Shown one piece after another: positions 1 to 8,409 of a stretch of DNA of 64,000 nucleotides. Position 1 is the stretch's first letter; every line of letters begins with the position of its first letter. Source of the DNA: an uncultured bacterium (GTDB taxonomy: Bacteria; Bacillota; Clostridia; Oscillospirales; Ruminococcaceae); contig CAJMSD010000009.1 in NCBI GenBank assembly GCA_905215965.1, positions 1 through 64,000 of the forward strand, in the 5' to 3' direction. The notes under the pieces were generated by a model that was given only the letters and a program-made list of their open reading frames with translations, was not told the origin of the DNA and searched no databases. The position numbers were made by a program, and so were the translations under genes.

Positions 1-186
1 TATTCGGGTTCGAATTGGCTGTCCATTTTTCGGGATGGGTGCAAATTTTTACTGTCCACTTTTTGGGGGACACTTTAAAGGACGGGGCTCATAAAATGCT
101 TGATGAATCTGCCTACGCATATATGGCGTATCTAAAATCAAGGGGATCGCATTGCGAATGAGGAACAAGCAGCAAAATTAGAGACG
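1..186. other. Left-edge non-coding stretch, possible insertion-sequence end
   Basis: No convincing gene starts or ends here. Two copies of a short motif beginning CTGTCCA and running into T's lie at 19-30 and 52-64. The second begins an imperfect inverted repeat at 53-72 (TGTCC ... GGACA). Repeated short motifs next to a terminal inverted repeat resemble the ends of IS21-like insertion sequences, but no transposase is visible inside the window, so this is only a guess. The rest, 80-186, contains short open stretches with no ribosome binding site. Confidence 0.3.
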
Positions 187-237
187 ATGAGAAATAGTAT
201 GATGAGAATAAAATATATTTTTGTGGAGGTAAATAAA

Positions 238-1032
238 ATGAAAAGACAGTTTAAAAAAACAATTTCACTGAGCGCTGCTATATGCGCCGTGCTTCTTACA
301 GCAACAGGCTGCAAAGTCGTTAATAACATTGACACTTCAGATAATTCTTCTTCGGCAGCCGACAAATCAACGACCGAAATGAGACCAATAATAGATGAAA
401 CTACGGTCGATGTTGAGAAAAGTGAACAGGTAACCTCATTAACAGACGAAGTATCTGAAATATCGTCAACAACTGAATATGCGGAAACTCTGCCTACGGA
501 AAGCAAACAAGACGAAACAAATGCTGCGGAATCATCAAAAGCCGAGGAATCATCAGTGGTAAATTCAGACGCGCCAACCGTACAGGAGGCGACAAACATC
601 ATGGGAGCTTTGGATCTTATTGATCGGTTCGGCGCTTGTGCGATTCCATATGATGAGACTAAATCATACAGCAATGAGAGCGGCAGCGAGTATTATCAGA
701 TTCCAAAAACACAGTTTACAAGCACTTCCGATGTGCGTGAATATATGAATGATTTTATGACAACGGAATTTATTGCCGAACGTTATTCTTCCATACTTGA
801 TGTTGCCGAACCGATGTGCATTGATGTGAACGATGAGCTTTATATAAAAAATGAACCTAAAAGCGGCGGTTTCAGTTTTTCCGACACTGATCCGACAATC
901 GAAAAAAACTTCGAGGACGGATATTCGATATTGGCTGCGTATGACAATTTTGGCGCGGAAGAGACGATGGATATCCGTGTGATAAATGACGATGGGATCT
1001 GGAAAATCTGTGGTGTTACATTTGGTCTGTGA
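238..1032 (+). CDS. Putative lipoprotein, function unknown
   Basis: Predicted surface lipoprotein of 264 residues. The ATG at 238 is chosen because GGAGGT at 225-230 sits seven bases upstream; an in-frame ATG at 187 lacks such a site. The N-terminus has basic residues (KRQFKK), a hydrophobic core and the lipobox-like ATGC ending at about residue 25, so the mature protein would be lipid-anchored at that Cys. About 90 Ser/Thr/Glu/Asp-rich residues follow as a linker. The C-terminal 130 residues form a compact alpha/beta-looking domain ending in a WKICGV strand; its layout vaguely resembles the IseA/YoeB cell-wall hydrolase inhibitor fold, but I see no decisive motif. It converges on the XRE gene downstream. 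Function unassigned. Confidence 0.7.
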   Translation: MKRQFKKTISLSAAICAVLLTATGCKVVNNIDTSDNSSSAADKSTTEMRPIIDETTVDVEKSEQVTSLTDEVSEISSTTEYAETLPTESKQDETNAAESSKAEESSVVNSDAPTVQEATNIMGALDLIDRFGACAIPYDETKSYSNESGSEYYQIPKTQFTSTSDVREYMNDFMTTEFIAERYSSILDVAEPMCIDVNDELYIKNEPKSGGFSFSDTDPTIEKNFEDGYSILAAYDNFGAEETMDIRVINDDGIWKICGVTFGL

Positions 1033-1093
1033 TTTGATATTTTAAATTCAGTTATTATGATTACTTGTATAGTATAATATACAAACCTAAAAA

Positions 1094-1687
1094 TCACAAT
1101 TTAAGACGTGACCACATAATTATAATAGCTTGTCCGGGAATACCAAGAATATAAATCAGCCAAATATTATAACCAAACACTAAAAATGACAAATGCAGCG
1201 ACAAAAGAATCGTCCAGACGAGCAAAGAAATGATGATAAAATTTCGCCTTTTGTTGAACCAAAGGGAGTTAAAAATCAGCCAGACAACAAATGTTATCGG
1301 AACAGCGTACAAAAATGGCATAAGCTGATAAATGGGCTTTGTATCAACGAGATTTATAAAGAAGAAAGCAATCGCAGCAACAAGCCACACCAACAGCATA
1401 CTCATACCGGTGATAACCCCCTTGTTTCTTAAACTGCGAGTGCTGTCCTCCTCGGATTTTACGGGATTTTCAGTGTGATCCTTGACCAAAAGATAGTCGA
1501 CTGACACGTTAAAAAGCTCGGCAATTTCTTTAAGCACGATAACGTCTGGGACAGAAGCTCCGCGTTCCCATTTTGAAACCGCTTTATCGCTGTAGTTTAA
1601 TTTCTCGGCAAGCTCAGCTTGAGTCAATTTGTTTTTTTTACGTAAATCAATAATATTTTTTGCAATTATTAGCTTTAAATCTTCCAT
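1094..1687 (-). CDS. XRE-family transcriptional regulator with membrane domain
   Basis: Protein of 197 residues. Residues 1-65 are a Cro/C1-type helix-turn-helix (LTQAELAEKLNYSDKAVSKW, then a segment ending in DYLL). A short charged linker leads to four or five hydrophobic segments between about residues 95 and 190. This HTH-plus-membrane layout is common in Clostridia and suggests a membrane-tethered regulator that responds to an envelope or small-molecule cue; the target is unknown. It has its own promoter on the minus strand, and an AGAGG ribosome site precedes the ATG. It stands alone, convergent with the lipoprotein at 238-1032 and divergent from degV. Confidence 0.8.
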   Translation of the reverse strand: MEDLKLIIAKNIIDLRKKNKLTQAELAEKLNYSDKAVSKWERGASVPDVIVLKEIAELFNVSVDYLLVKDHTENPVKSEEDSTRSLRNKGVITGMSMLLVWLVAAIAFFFINLVDTKPIYQLMPFLYAVPITFVVWLIFNSLWFNKRRNFIIISLLVWTILLSLHLSFLVFGYNIWLIYILGIPGQAIIIMWSRLKL

Positions 1688-1718
1688 AATTATACCTCTG
1701 AATAAGATTTGCCTATAA

Positions 1719-1747
1719 ATTATACCATACTTTTAAAATAGTTGCAA
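1719..1747 (-). promoter_or_regulatory. Sigma-A promoter of the XRE regulator
   Basis: On the minus strand TTGCAA (1742-1747) and TATAAT (1719-1724) are separated by 17 bases, and a TGG precedes the -10 box (extended -10). It lies 32 bases upstream of the XRE start codon. Confidence 0.75.
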
Positions 1748-1915
1748 CATTAATTTTAAGTAAAAGTATTCGACGATTCTGTAAAAACAGGTGAATGTAT
1801 TGGAATATATGGCTTGAAATCGCCTGTATTTCGTGATTCTACTTGCAGTAGAGCTGGGAAAAATCGATTCTACCGTGAAAAAACAGACGGTTCACCTCAC
1901 TTTTGAATGTGTAGG

Positions 1916-1944
1916 TTGAAATTTTTTTGGCAATATTATATACT
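1916..1944 (+). promoter_or_regulatory. Sigma-A promoter of degV gene
   Basis: TTGAAA at 1916-1921 and TATACT at 1939-1944 with a 17-base spacer, 32 bases upstream of the degV ATG. The stretch 1748-1915 before it holds three loose repeats beginning GATTCT but no gene. Confidence 0.7.
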
Positions 1945-1976
1945 GGAATCAGTTAATACCAAGGAGGCTCTCAACC

Positions 1977-2843
1977 ATGAATGATTATGTGATCTTTACT
2001 GATTCGGCTTGTGATATCAATGATGCTCTGCTGCAAAAATGGGGAGTAAAATATGTATCGCTGACATTTTCAAGTGAAAACACTTCCGGCAGCTTTGCCA
2101 ACGACAATTTGTCAATAAAAGATTTTTACAATAAAATGCGCGAAGGTGAACAATTCAGAACTGCCGCTGCGAATATAGAAGATTTTAAATCAGCTTTCAG
2201 AAATGATTTGACAAACGGAAAGGATATTCTCTATTTAGGTTTCTCTTCGGGAATCAGTACAACTTATAATTCTGCAAGAATTGCGGCAAATGAGCTTTTA
2301 TCGGAATTTCCTGACAGACTTATAATTTGCATTGACTCGTTGAGCGCATCAGCTGGATTCGGACTTTTGCTCTATCTTACGGTCAACAAAAAGCTTGGCG
2401 GAGCTACGATCGAGGAGGCTGCCGAATTCGCCAAAAATAATCGCTTGAATATCGGACACTGGTTTACGGTCGATGATCTTACTTACCTTAAACGCGGTGG
2501 AAGGATCAGTCCGGCTGTTGCCTTTGTCGGCGGAGTGCTGGGAATCAAGCCTGTGCTCCATGTCGATAATGAGGGACGTCTCGTGAACGTTACCAAGGCG
2601 CGCGGAAGAAGAGCGGCTCTGGCGGCTCTGGCTGACAAGTATTCCGAGCTTGCTACCGATCCTTCTCAAGGCACGGTCTTTATTTCTCACGGAGATTGCC
2701 GCGAAGATGCTGAATATTTAAAAAATATTATTAAGGAACGCCACGGAGTAAATGTCAAGCTTATCACCGATATCGGACCGATTATAGGCTCGCATTCGGG
2801 TCCCGGAACTGTCGCTTTGTTCTTTGTCTGCAAAAAGAGATAG
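1977..2843 (+). CDS. DegV family protein (fatty-acid binding)
   Basis: DegV/EDD-fold protein of 288 residues, the usual family length. Members bind a fatty acid between two alpha/beta domains; several act as FakB, presenting fatty acid to the kinase FakA for phospholipid synthesis. The N-terminal FTDSACDI segment matches the family's opening DS motif. The central SSGISTTYNSAR and DSLSASAGFG segments are the Ser-rich ligand-binding loops, and KPVLHVDNEGRL starts the second domain. No fakA lies nearby, so the partner must be elsewhere. The start is supported by AAGGAGG about ten bases upstream. The gene is monocistronic, with its own promoter; valS has a separate promoter just downstream. Confidence 0.88.
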   Translation: MNDYVIFTDSACDINDALLQKWGVKYVSLTFSSENTSGSFANDNLSIKDFYNKMREGEQFRTAAANIEDFKSAFRNDLTNGKDILYLGFSSGISTTYNSARIAANELLSEFPDRLIICIDSLSASAGFGLLLYLTVNKKLGGATIEEAAEFAKNNRLNIGHWFTVDDLTYLKRGGRISPAVAFVGGVLGIKPVLHVDNEGRLVNVTKARGRRAALAALADKYSELATDPSQGTVFISHGDCREDAEYLKNIIKERHGVNVKLITDIGPIIGSHSGPGTVALFFVCKKR

Positions 2844-2881
2844 TCGGAGAATTGCTCTGCGGATTTTTGGAGAAATAACCC

Positions 2882-2910
2882 TTGACAAATTTGCGGAAGT
2901 CGTGTATAAT
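2882..2910 (+). promoter_or_regulatory. Sigma-A promoter of valS T-box transcript
   Basis: Consensus TTGACA (2882-2887) and TATAAT (2905-2910) with a 17-base spacer; transcription should begin near 2917, at the 5' end of the T-box leader. Confidence 0.85.
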
Positions 2911-2916
2911 ATTGTT

Positions 2917-3167
2917 GTAAAGGCTGTGAAGAGAAGGAGTACGTGTATTTTCAATGCGCAGAGAGCCGTCGGTCGGTGTAAGACGGCGTGAGAAATATGC
3001 CGAAGTAGTCTTGGAGCTTCATGAGCGAACAACAGTAGTTCATGACGTGATTCTCATGTTATAGAGAGAGCGGTTGTATGACTGCGCAGAGTGCGGAATT
3101 TATCCGAATTCAGGTGGTAACACGGACTTTTGTTCGCCCTGAGCCTATTAAGGTTCGGGGCGTTTTT
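2917..3167 (+). promoter_or_regulatory. T-box riboswitch controlling valS
   Basis: Leader that reads the charging state of tRNA-Val. Visible elements in order: the AGTA-box region (GGAGTACGT, about 2936-2944); a hairpin with GGTCGGTG (about 2973-2980) typical of Stem I; the specifier region CGAAGTAGTC (3001-3010); the conserved T-box AGGTGGTAACACGG (3112-3125); and an overlapping terminator. Uncharged tRNA pairing at the T-box favours the antiterminator and switches valS on. Within the specifier region both GTA (3005-3007) and GTC (3008-3010) encode Val; GTA is followed by a purine, as usual for specifiers, so I prefer it. Confidence 0.93.
3135..3167 (+). terminator. T-box intrinsic terminator
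   Basis: GC-rich stem starting CGCCC at 3135 and closing GGGGCG at 3162 around an ATTA loop, followed by a T run. It competes with the antiterminator that contains the T-box sequence. Confidence 0.85.
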
Positions 3168-3213
3168 ATTTACCCGAATCAATTGTAATTAATATGATAA
3201 AAGGAGAATTTCA

Positions 3214-5835
3214 ATGGCAAAAGAACTTGCAAAGTCTTATAATCCAAAGGATTTTGAAGACAGAATTTACAGTGCATGGAATGATAACGGCTGCTTTCGT
3301 GCGGAGGTTGACCCGAAAAAGACTCCCTATACTATCGTTATTCCTCCTCCGAATATTACAGGACAGCTTCACATGGGACACGCTCTTGACGAAACCTTGC
3401 AGGATATTCTAATTCGTTGGAAAAGAATGAGCGGTTACTCGGCTTTATGGCTTCCCGGTACAGACCATGCCGCAATTGCTACAGAAGCTAAAATCGTCGA
3501 AGCGATGCGCAAAGAGGGAATCACCAAGGAAGACCTCGGCAGAGAAGGCTTCATGAAGCGCGCATGGGAATGGAAAAAGCAATACGGCGGCCGCATTGTT
3601 GAACAGCTTAAAAAGCTTGGTTCATCATGTGATTGGTCAAGAGAACGCTTTACAATGGATGAAGGATGCTCAAAAGCCGTTAAGGAAATATTTGTTAAAT
3701 ATTATGAAAAAGGACTTATCTACAGAGGCGAAAGAATAATAAACTGGTGTCCTCACTGCAAAACCTCGCTCTCAGACGCAGAGGTAACCTATGAAGATCA
3801 GCCGGGTCATTTCTGGCATTTGCGCTACAAGATCAAGGATTCCGAGGATTATCTTGAACTTGCTACGACACGTCCTGAAACTCTGCTTGGAGATACAGCC
3901 GTTGCGGTAAATCCTGCCGACGAGCGTTATAAGGAATTGGTGGGAAAAACCGTTATTCTGCCTATCGTTCACAGGGAAATCCCTATCGTTGCCGACGACT
4001 ATGTTGAAATGGACTTCGGTACAGGTGTTGTAAAAATTACTCCGGCACACGACCCGAATGACTTTGAAGTAGGTCTGCGCCATAATCTGCCTGTTATAAA
4101 TGTAATGAACGATGACGCTACAATTGTCGATGACTATCCGAAGTATGCAGGAATGGACAGATACGAGGCTCGCAAGGCAATCGTTACCGATCTTGAAGCC
4201 GAGGGAGCGCTTGTTAAAATTGAGGAATACAGCCATAATGTAGGCACTTGCTACCGCTGCGGAACTACTGTTGAGCCAAAGGTCTCAACACAGTGGTTTG
4301 TAAAGATGAAGCCCCTTGCTCAGCCTGCAATCGACGCTGTAAGAAACGGCGATACAAAATTTGTTCCCGAACGATTTGATAAGATATATTTCCACTGGCT
4401 TGAAAATATCAAGGACTGGTGCATCTCCCGTCAGATCTGGTGGGGACATCAGATTCCTGCATTCTACTGCGACGAGTGCGGAGAAATGGTCGTAACAAAG
4501 GAAGACAGCGCAGTTTGTCCTAAGTGCGGAAAGAAAATGCGTCAGGATCCCGATACCCTTGACACATGGTTTAGTTCGGCTCTGTGGCCGTTCTCAACGT
4601 TGGGATTCCCCGAAAAGACCGAAGATCTCGACTATTTCTATCCTACAAATACGCTTGTAACAGGCTATGATATCATTTTCTTCTGGGTAATCAGAATGAT
4701 GTTCAGCGGACTCGAAAACATGGGAAAGGTTCCGTTTGATACGGTCCTTATCCACGGTTTGGTGCGTGACTCTCAGGGACGCAAGATGTCGAAATCCCTT
4801 GGCAACGGTATTGACCCTCTTGAAGTTATCGACGAATACGGCGCGGACGCATTGAGATTTATGCTTGCTACGGGTAATTCTCCCGGAAACGATATGCGAT
4901 ATATAGACGAAAAGGTCAAGGCTGCACGTAATTTTGCAAATAAGCTATGGAACGCTTCACGCTTTATCATGATGAATCTTCCCGAGGATTTCAAATTCAG
5001 CGGACTTCCCGATGATCTTGCTCTTGAAGATAAATGGCTTGTAAATAAGTTTAACAGACTTGCCCGTGAGGTAAACGATAATCTTGATAAATTTGAGCTT
5101 GGTATCGCTTCGCAGAAGATATACGACTTTATTTGGGACGTTTACTGCGACTGGTATATTGAGCTTACAAAGCCAAGAATCCAGGCAGGCGGAGAGACAA
5201 AGGAAAAGGCTCAGGCTGTTCTTGTGTGGGCAATGCAGGGAATGCTGAAGCTGCTCCATCCGTTTATGCCGTTTATAACCGAGGAAATATGGCAGGTTCT
5301 CACTAACGAGGCAAGCATGATAATACTTGAAGCCTACCCGACTTATGATTCCTCGATAAATTATGACGACGAGGAAAAAGCCTTTGAAAAGGTAATTTCG
5401 GCTATCAAGGCTGTAAGAAATACAAGAACGGAAATGAACGTTCCGCCTTCGGTAAAGGCTAAGCTTTTCATCGAAACGGCAGACGCTGAGCTGTTTAGCT
5501 CATGCAGTATTTTCTTTGAAAAACTCGCTTCTGCTTCGGAGGTGGAAACAGGCGATAAGTTTGATATTCCCGATTCCGCAAGTGCTGTAACCGATTCCGC
5601 AAGAATTTTTATTCCTATGGACGAGCTTGTCGATAAGGAAAAGGAAATTGCGCGTCTTGAAAAGGAAAAGGCAAAGGTTCAGAAGGACATCGACTTTCTC
5701 AGCGGAAAGCTGAATAACCAGGGCTTCATTGCAAAAGCTCCGGAGAAGCTTATCGAGGCTGAAAAGGCAAAGCTTGCAAAGGCAGAGGAAAAAATGCAGA
5801 AGATCAATAAATCTATTGATAATTTCAGAAAGTAA
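3214..5835 (+). CDS. valS: Valyl-tRNA synthetase
   Basis: Charges tRNA-Val with valine in the cytoplasm. The 873-residue length is normal for bacterial ValRS. Class I signatures are present: the HIGH-type motif HMGH at residues 53-56 preceded by PPPNITG, and KMSKS at 524-528. The CP1 editing domain lies between (about 190-340). Cys pairs CYRC (about 346) and CDEC/CPKC (about 419-440) look like zinc sites. The C-terminal 70 residues are a charged coiled coil that in ValRS clamps the tRNA. The start is set by AAGGAG eight bases before the ATG. Expression should be governed by the T-box upstream, which carries valine codons in its specifier loop. Confidence 0.98.
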   Translation: MAKELAKSYNPKDFEDRIYSAWNDNGCFRAEVDPKKTPYTIVIPPPNITGQLHMGHALDETLQDILIRWKRMSGYSALWLPGTDHAAIATEAKIVEAMRKEGITKEDLGREGFMKRAWEWKKQYGGRIVEQLKKLGSSCDWSRERFTMDEGCSKAVKEIFVKYYEKGLIYRGERIINWCPHCKTSLSDAEVTYEDQPGHFWHLRYKIKDSEDYLELATTRPETLLGDTAVAVNPADERYKELVGKTVILPIVHREIPIVADDYVEMDFGTGVVKITPAHDPNDFEVGLRHNLPVINVMNDDATIVDDYPKYAGMDRYEARKAIVTDLEAEGALVKIEEYSHNVGTCYRCGTTVEPKVSTQWFVKMKPLAQPAIDAVRNGDTKFVPERFDKIYFHWLENIKDWCISRQIWWGHQIPAFYCDECGEMVVTKEDSAVCPKCGKKMRQDPDTLDTWFSSALWPFSTLGFPEKTEDLDYFYPTNTLVTGYDIIFFWVIRMMFSGLENMGKVPFDTVLIHGLVRDSQGRKMSKSLGNGIDPLEVIDEYGADALRFMLATGNSPGNDMRYIDEKVKAARNFANKLWNASRFIMMNLPEDFKFSGLPDDLALEDKWLVNKFNRLAREVNDNLDKFELGIASQKIYDFIWDVYCDWYIELTKPRIQAGGETKEKAQAVLVWAMQGMLKLLHPFMPFITEEIWQVLTNEASMIILEAYPTYDSSINYDDEEKAFEKVISAIKAVRNTRTEMNVPPSVKAKLFIETADAELFSSCSIFFEKLASASEVETGDKFDIPDSASAVTDSARIFIPMDELVDKEKEIARLEKEKAKVQKDIDFLSGKLNNQGFIAKAPEKLIEAEKAKLAKAEEKMQKINKSIDNFRK

Positions 5836-5870
5836 TTTTTAATTCAAGGTACTGCTGATTGTTAAATTAT

Positions 5871-5917
5871 AAATATTCGCCGCATAAGATCGCTTTTGGT
5901 TTTATGCGGAAATATTT
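5871..5917. repeat. Long inverted repeat after valS
   Basis: AAATATT then CCGCATAA on the left arm match TTATGCGG then AATATTT on the right arm, around a loop of about 12 bases. There is no T run directly after it, so it is not a clear intrinsic terminator; it may act as an mRNA-stabilising or weak termination structure between valS and the DUF896 gene. Confidence 0.5.
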
Positions 5918-5952
5918 ATCTGTACTTAAAAATAATTTATCGGAGTGGTTTG

Positions 5953-6153
5953 ATGGAAAAAATAAAAATAGACAGAATAAATGAGCTTGCAAGGAAATCG
6001 AAAACAGTCGGCCTTTCGGAAGCCGAAAAGGCAGAGCAAAAAATGCTCAGAGACGAATACCGTGCCGAATTCAGAAAAAGTCTGTCGGTACAGCTTGATA
6101 ATACATACATTATCGAACCGGACGGAAGAAAACACAAAGCAGGTGAGAAATGA
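5953..6153 (+). CDS. DUF896 family protein (YnzC-like)
   Basis: Small cytoplasmic protein of 66 residues. It begins KIDRINELARKSK and continues GLSEAEKAEQ, the two-helix hairpin shared by the DUF896/YnzC family, followed by RAEFRKSL. In Bacillus YnzC is a small helical protein of unclear role made in an SOS-linked operon; no SOS box is seen here. The ATG at 5953 is preferred because CGGAG lies about eight bases upstream and the family starts here. Its stop overlaps the cdd start by four bases (ATGA), so the two are translationally coupled. Function unknown. Confidence 0.85.
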   Translation: MEKIKIDRINELARKSKTVGLSEAEKAEQKMLRDEYRAEFRKSLSVQLDNTYIIEPDGRKHKAGEK

Positions 6154-6545
6154 ACACATCAGAATTACTTGAGCTTGCGGTAAAGGCTGCCGCTAACTCC
6201 TATTCAAAATATTCGGGATTCAAAGTGGGAGCAGCTCTTTTATGCGCCGACGGAAGCGTCTATACAGGCTGCAATATTGAAAATTCTTCGTTCTCGCTCA
6301 CCAACTGCGCGGAAAGAATGGTCATATTCAAGGCTATTTCCGACGGCATCAGGGACTTTAAAGCAATAGCCGTTGTTGGTAGCTCCGACGGAGATTTCAG
6401 CCGTCCGTGTCCTCCCTGCGGAGCTTGTCTGCAAGTTATGTCCGAGTTTTGCGGTAATGATTTTAAGATCTTTCTTTCATCAGGAGAGTTTACACTCTCG
6501 GATTTTCTGCCAAAGCGTTTTACTGCTGAAAATATGTCTATATAA
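6150..6545 (+). CDS. cdd: Cytidine deaminase
   Basis: Hydrolyses cytidine and deoxycytidine to uridine and deoxyuridine in pyrimidine salvage. The 131-residue size matches the homotetrameric T-CDA class. Zinc ligands are Cys53 (in NCAERM), Cys90 and Cys93 (in PPCGAC), and Glu55 is the proton shuttle. The substrate-binding CNIENSSF segment is at 41-48. Overlaps the DUF896 gene by four bases and lies 22 bases before the radical SAM gene, implying one transcript. Confidence 0.96.
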   Translation: MNTSELLELAVKAAANSYSKYSGFKVGAALLCADGSVYTGCNIENSSFSLTNCAERMVIFKAISDGIRDFKAIAVVGSSDGDFSRPCPPCGACLQVMSEFCGNDFKIFLSSGEFTLSDFLPKRFTAENMSI

Positions 6546-6567
6546 GCTGGATTTACGGAGGAAATAA

Positions 6568-8409
6568 ATGCTAAAGGATAAAATAACAAAACATCTGCTT
6601 TCTGTTCAAAAGCCGTCGAGATATATCGGCGGAGAGTCGGGATGCATTGTTAAGGATAAGTCAAAGGTCGATGTCAGATTTGCCTTCTGCTTTCCCGATA
6701 CTTATGACATTGGAATGTCGCATCTTGGAATGAAAATTTTATATTCGCTTATAAATGAACGCGAAAATTATTGGTGTGAGCGAGTATTTGCTCCGGCAGA
6801 GGACTTTGAAGCTGTAATGCGTGAAAACGATATACCGCTGTACGGACTTGAAAGTCTTGAAGCCATCACGGATTTTGATTTTATAGGCTTTACCATGCAG
6901 TACGAGCTGTCGTATACCAATGTGCTCAATATGCTTGATCTTGCGGGAATACCGATCTTTTCCCGAGACCGCGGCGATAAGCTGGGACAGATAGTCGTTG
7001 CGGGAGGTCCTTGCGTATGTAATCCCGAACCGCTTGCCGATTTCTTCGATTTGTTTATTCTCGGAGAGGGCGAAGAGGTCAATCTTGAACTTATGGATCT
7101 TTATCTTGAGCATAAAAAAGCCGGCAGTTCGAGAAAGCAGTTCCTTGCTGCGGCAGCGCAGATCGAGGGAATATACGTACCTGAGTTTTATCATTTTACT
7201 TATAAATCAGACGACACTATCGAAAATCTTGAAGCGACTGACGGAGCGCCTGAGATCGTAAAAAAACGTATAATTAAAGATTTTGACAAGGTGTATTATC
7301 CCGATAACTTTGTTGTTCCCTTTACTGAAATAGTCCATGACCGAGCGTCGGTAGAGGTACTTCGTGGCTGCATCAGAGGCTGCCGTTTTTGTCAGGCAGG
7401 ATTTATTTATCGTCCACTGCGTGAAAAATCGACCGAATCCATATACTGCCAAGCCAAAGCATTATGCGAGAATACGGGATATGACGAGGTATCGCTTGCG
7501 TCGCTCAGTACAAGCGATCATTCGGAGATCTCACCAATGCTTGAACGCCTGATAGATTATACCGAGGACGAGCATATTAATCTGTCGCTTCCGTCGCTGA
7601 GAGTTGATAATTTTTCCGAGGAGCTGCTTGAAAAAATTAAAAAGGTTCGAAAAAGCGGTCTGACATTTGCAGCAGAAGCAGGAACTCAGCGTCTGCGCGA
7701 TGTTATCAACAAAAACGTTACCGAAGACGAGATAATGAACACTTGCAGAATCGCCTTTGAGGGCGGCTATACAAGCGTTAAGCTGTATTTTATGATGGGA
7801 CTTCCAACCGAAACCGATGAGGATATAATCGGAATTGCCGAGCTTGCTCAGAGAGTTGTTGATCTGTTCTATAGCATCGAAAACCGACCGAAGGGCAGGG
7901 GAGTTCAGGTCTCGATAAGCACTGCAACTTTTGTTCCCAAGCCTTTTACTCCTTTCCAGTTTGAGCCGCAGGATACCCGCGCTGAGATCGAGAGAAAACA
8001 AAAGCTTCTTGTTGATTCCGTAAAGACGAAAAAAATCAAGGTAAGCTGGCACGATCCCGATGTAAGTATACTCGAAGCAATTCTTGCAAAAGGCGACAGA
8101 CGTCTCTGCAATGTTATTTATACGGCATGGAAAAATGGCTGCAAGTTCGACAGCTGGTCTGAATATTATAGATTCGATAAGTGGATGGAAGCCTTTGAAA
8201 AATGCGGTGTATCGCCGGAATTTTACGCTAACAGGAGTATCGGCTATGATGAGATCCTTCCTTGGGATCATCTTGACTATTACGTTTCGAAAGAATTCTT
8301 CGTTCGTGAAAACCAAAAAGCTAAGCAGTCGGTTACAACGCCGAATTGCCGTCAGAAATGTGCCGGCTGCGGCGTAACAAAATATATTGGAGGGAAATGT
8401 TTTGATTAA
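6568..8409 (+). CDS. Radical SAM protein (TIGR03960 type)
   Basis: Radical SAM enzyme of 613 residues with an N-terminal cobalamin-binding-like region (about 40-180, containing FCFPDTYDIGMSHLG) and a central TIM-barrel domain. The [4Fe-4S] cluster Cys are 268, 272 and 275 in CIRGCRFCQAG, the exact CxxxCxxC motif. The C-terminus ends in a Cys-rich tail (CRQKCAGCG) that could hold a second cluster. This family is nearly always next to a DUF2344 (TIGR03936) gene, as here, and often beside ribosomal protein or RNase genes, suggesting an RNA- or ribosome-linked modification. The substrate is not known. AGGAGG precedes the start. Confidence 0.9.
   Translation: MLKDKITKHLLSVQKPSRYIGGESGCIVKDKSKVDVRFAFCFPDTYDIGMSHLGMKILYSLINERENYWCERVFAPAEDFEAVMRENDIPLYGLESLEAITDFDFIGFTMQYELSYTNVLNMLDLAGIPIFSRDRGDKLGQIVVAGGPCVCNPEPLADFFDLFILGEGEEVNLELMDLYLEHKKAGSSRKQFLAAAAQIEGIYVPEFYHFTYKSDDTIENLEATDGAPEIVKKRIIKDFDKVYYPDNFVVPFTEIVHDRASVEVLRGCIRGCRFCQAGFIYRPLREKSTESIYCQAKALCENTGYDEVSLASLSTSDHSEISPMLERLIDYTEDEHINLSLPSLRVDNFSEELLEKIKKVRKSGLTFAAEAGTQRLRDVINKNVTEDEIMNTCRIAFEGGYTSVKLYFMMGLPTETDEDIIGIAELAQRVVDLFYSIENRPKGRGVQVSISTATFVPKPFTPFQFEPQDTRAEIERKQKLLVDSVKTKKIKVSWHDPDVSILEAILAKGDRRLCNVIYTAWKNGCKFDSWSEYYRFDKWMEAFEKCGVSPEFYANRSIGYDEILPWDHLDYYVSKEFFVRENQKAKQSVTTPNCRQKCAGCGVTKYIGGKCFD

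Noticed and set aside
1748..1915. Three GATTCT repeats as an operator array for degV
   Set aside because: The repeats are short, unevenly spaced and mismatched; chance is a sufficient explanation.
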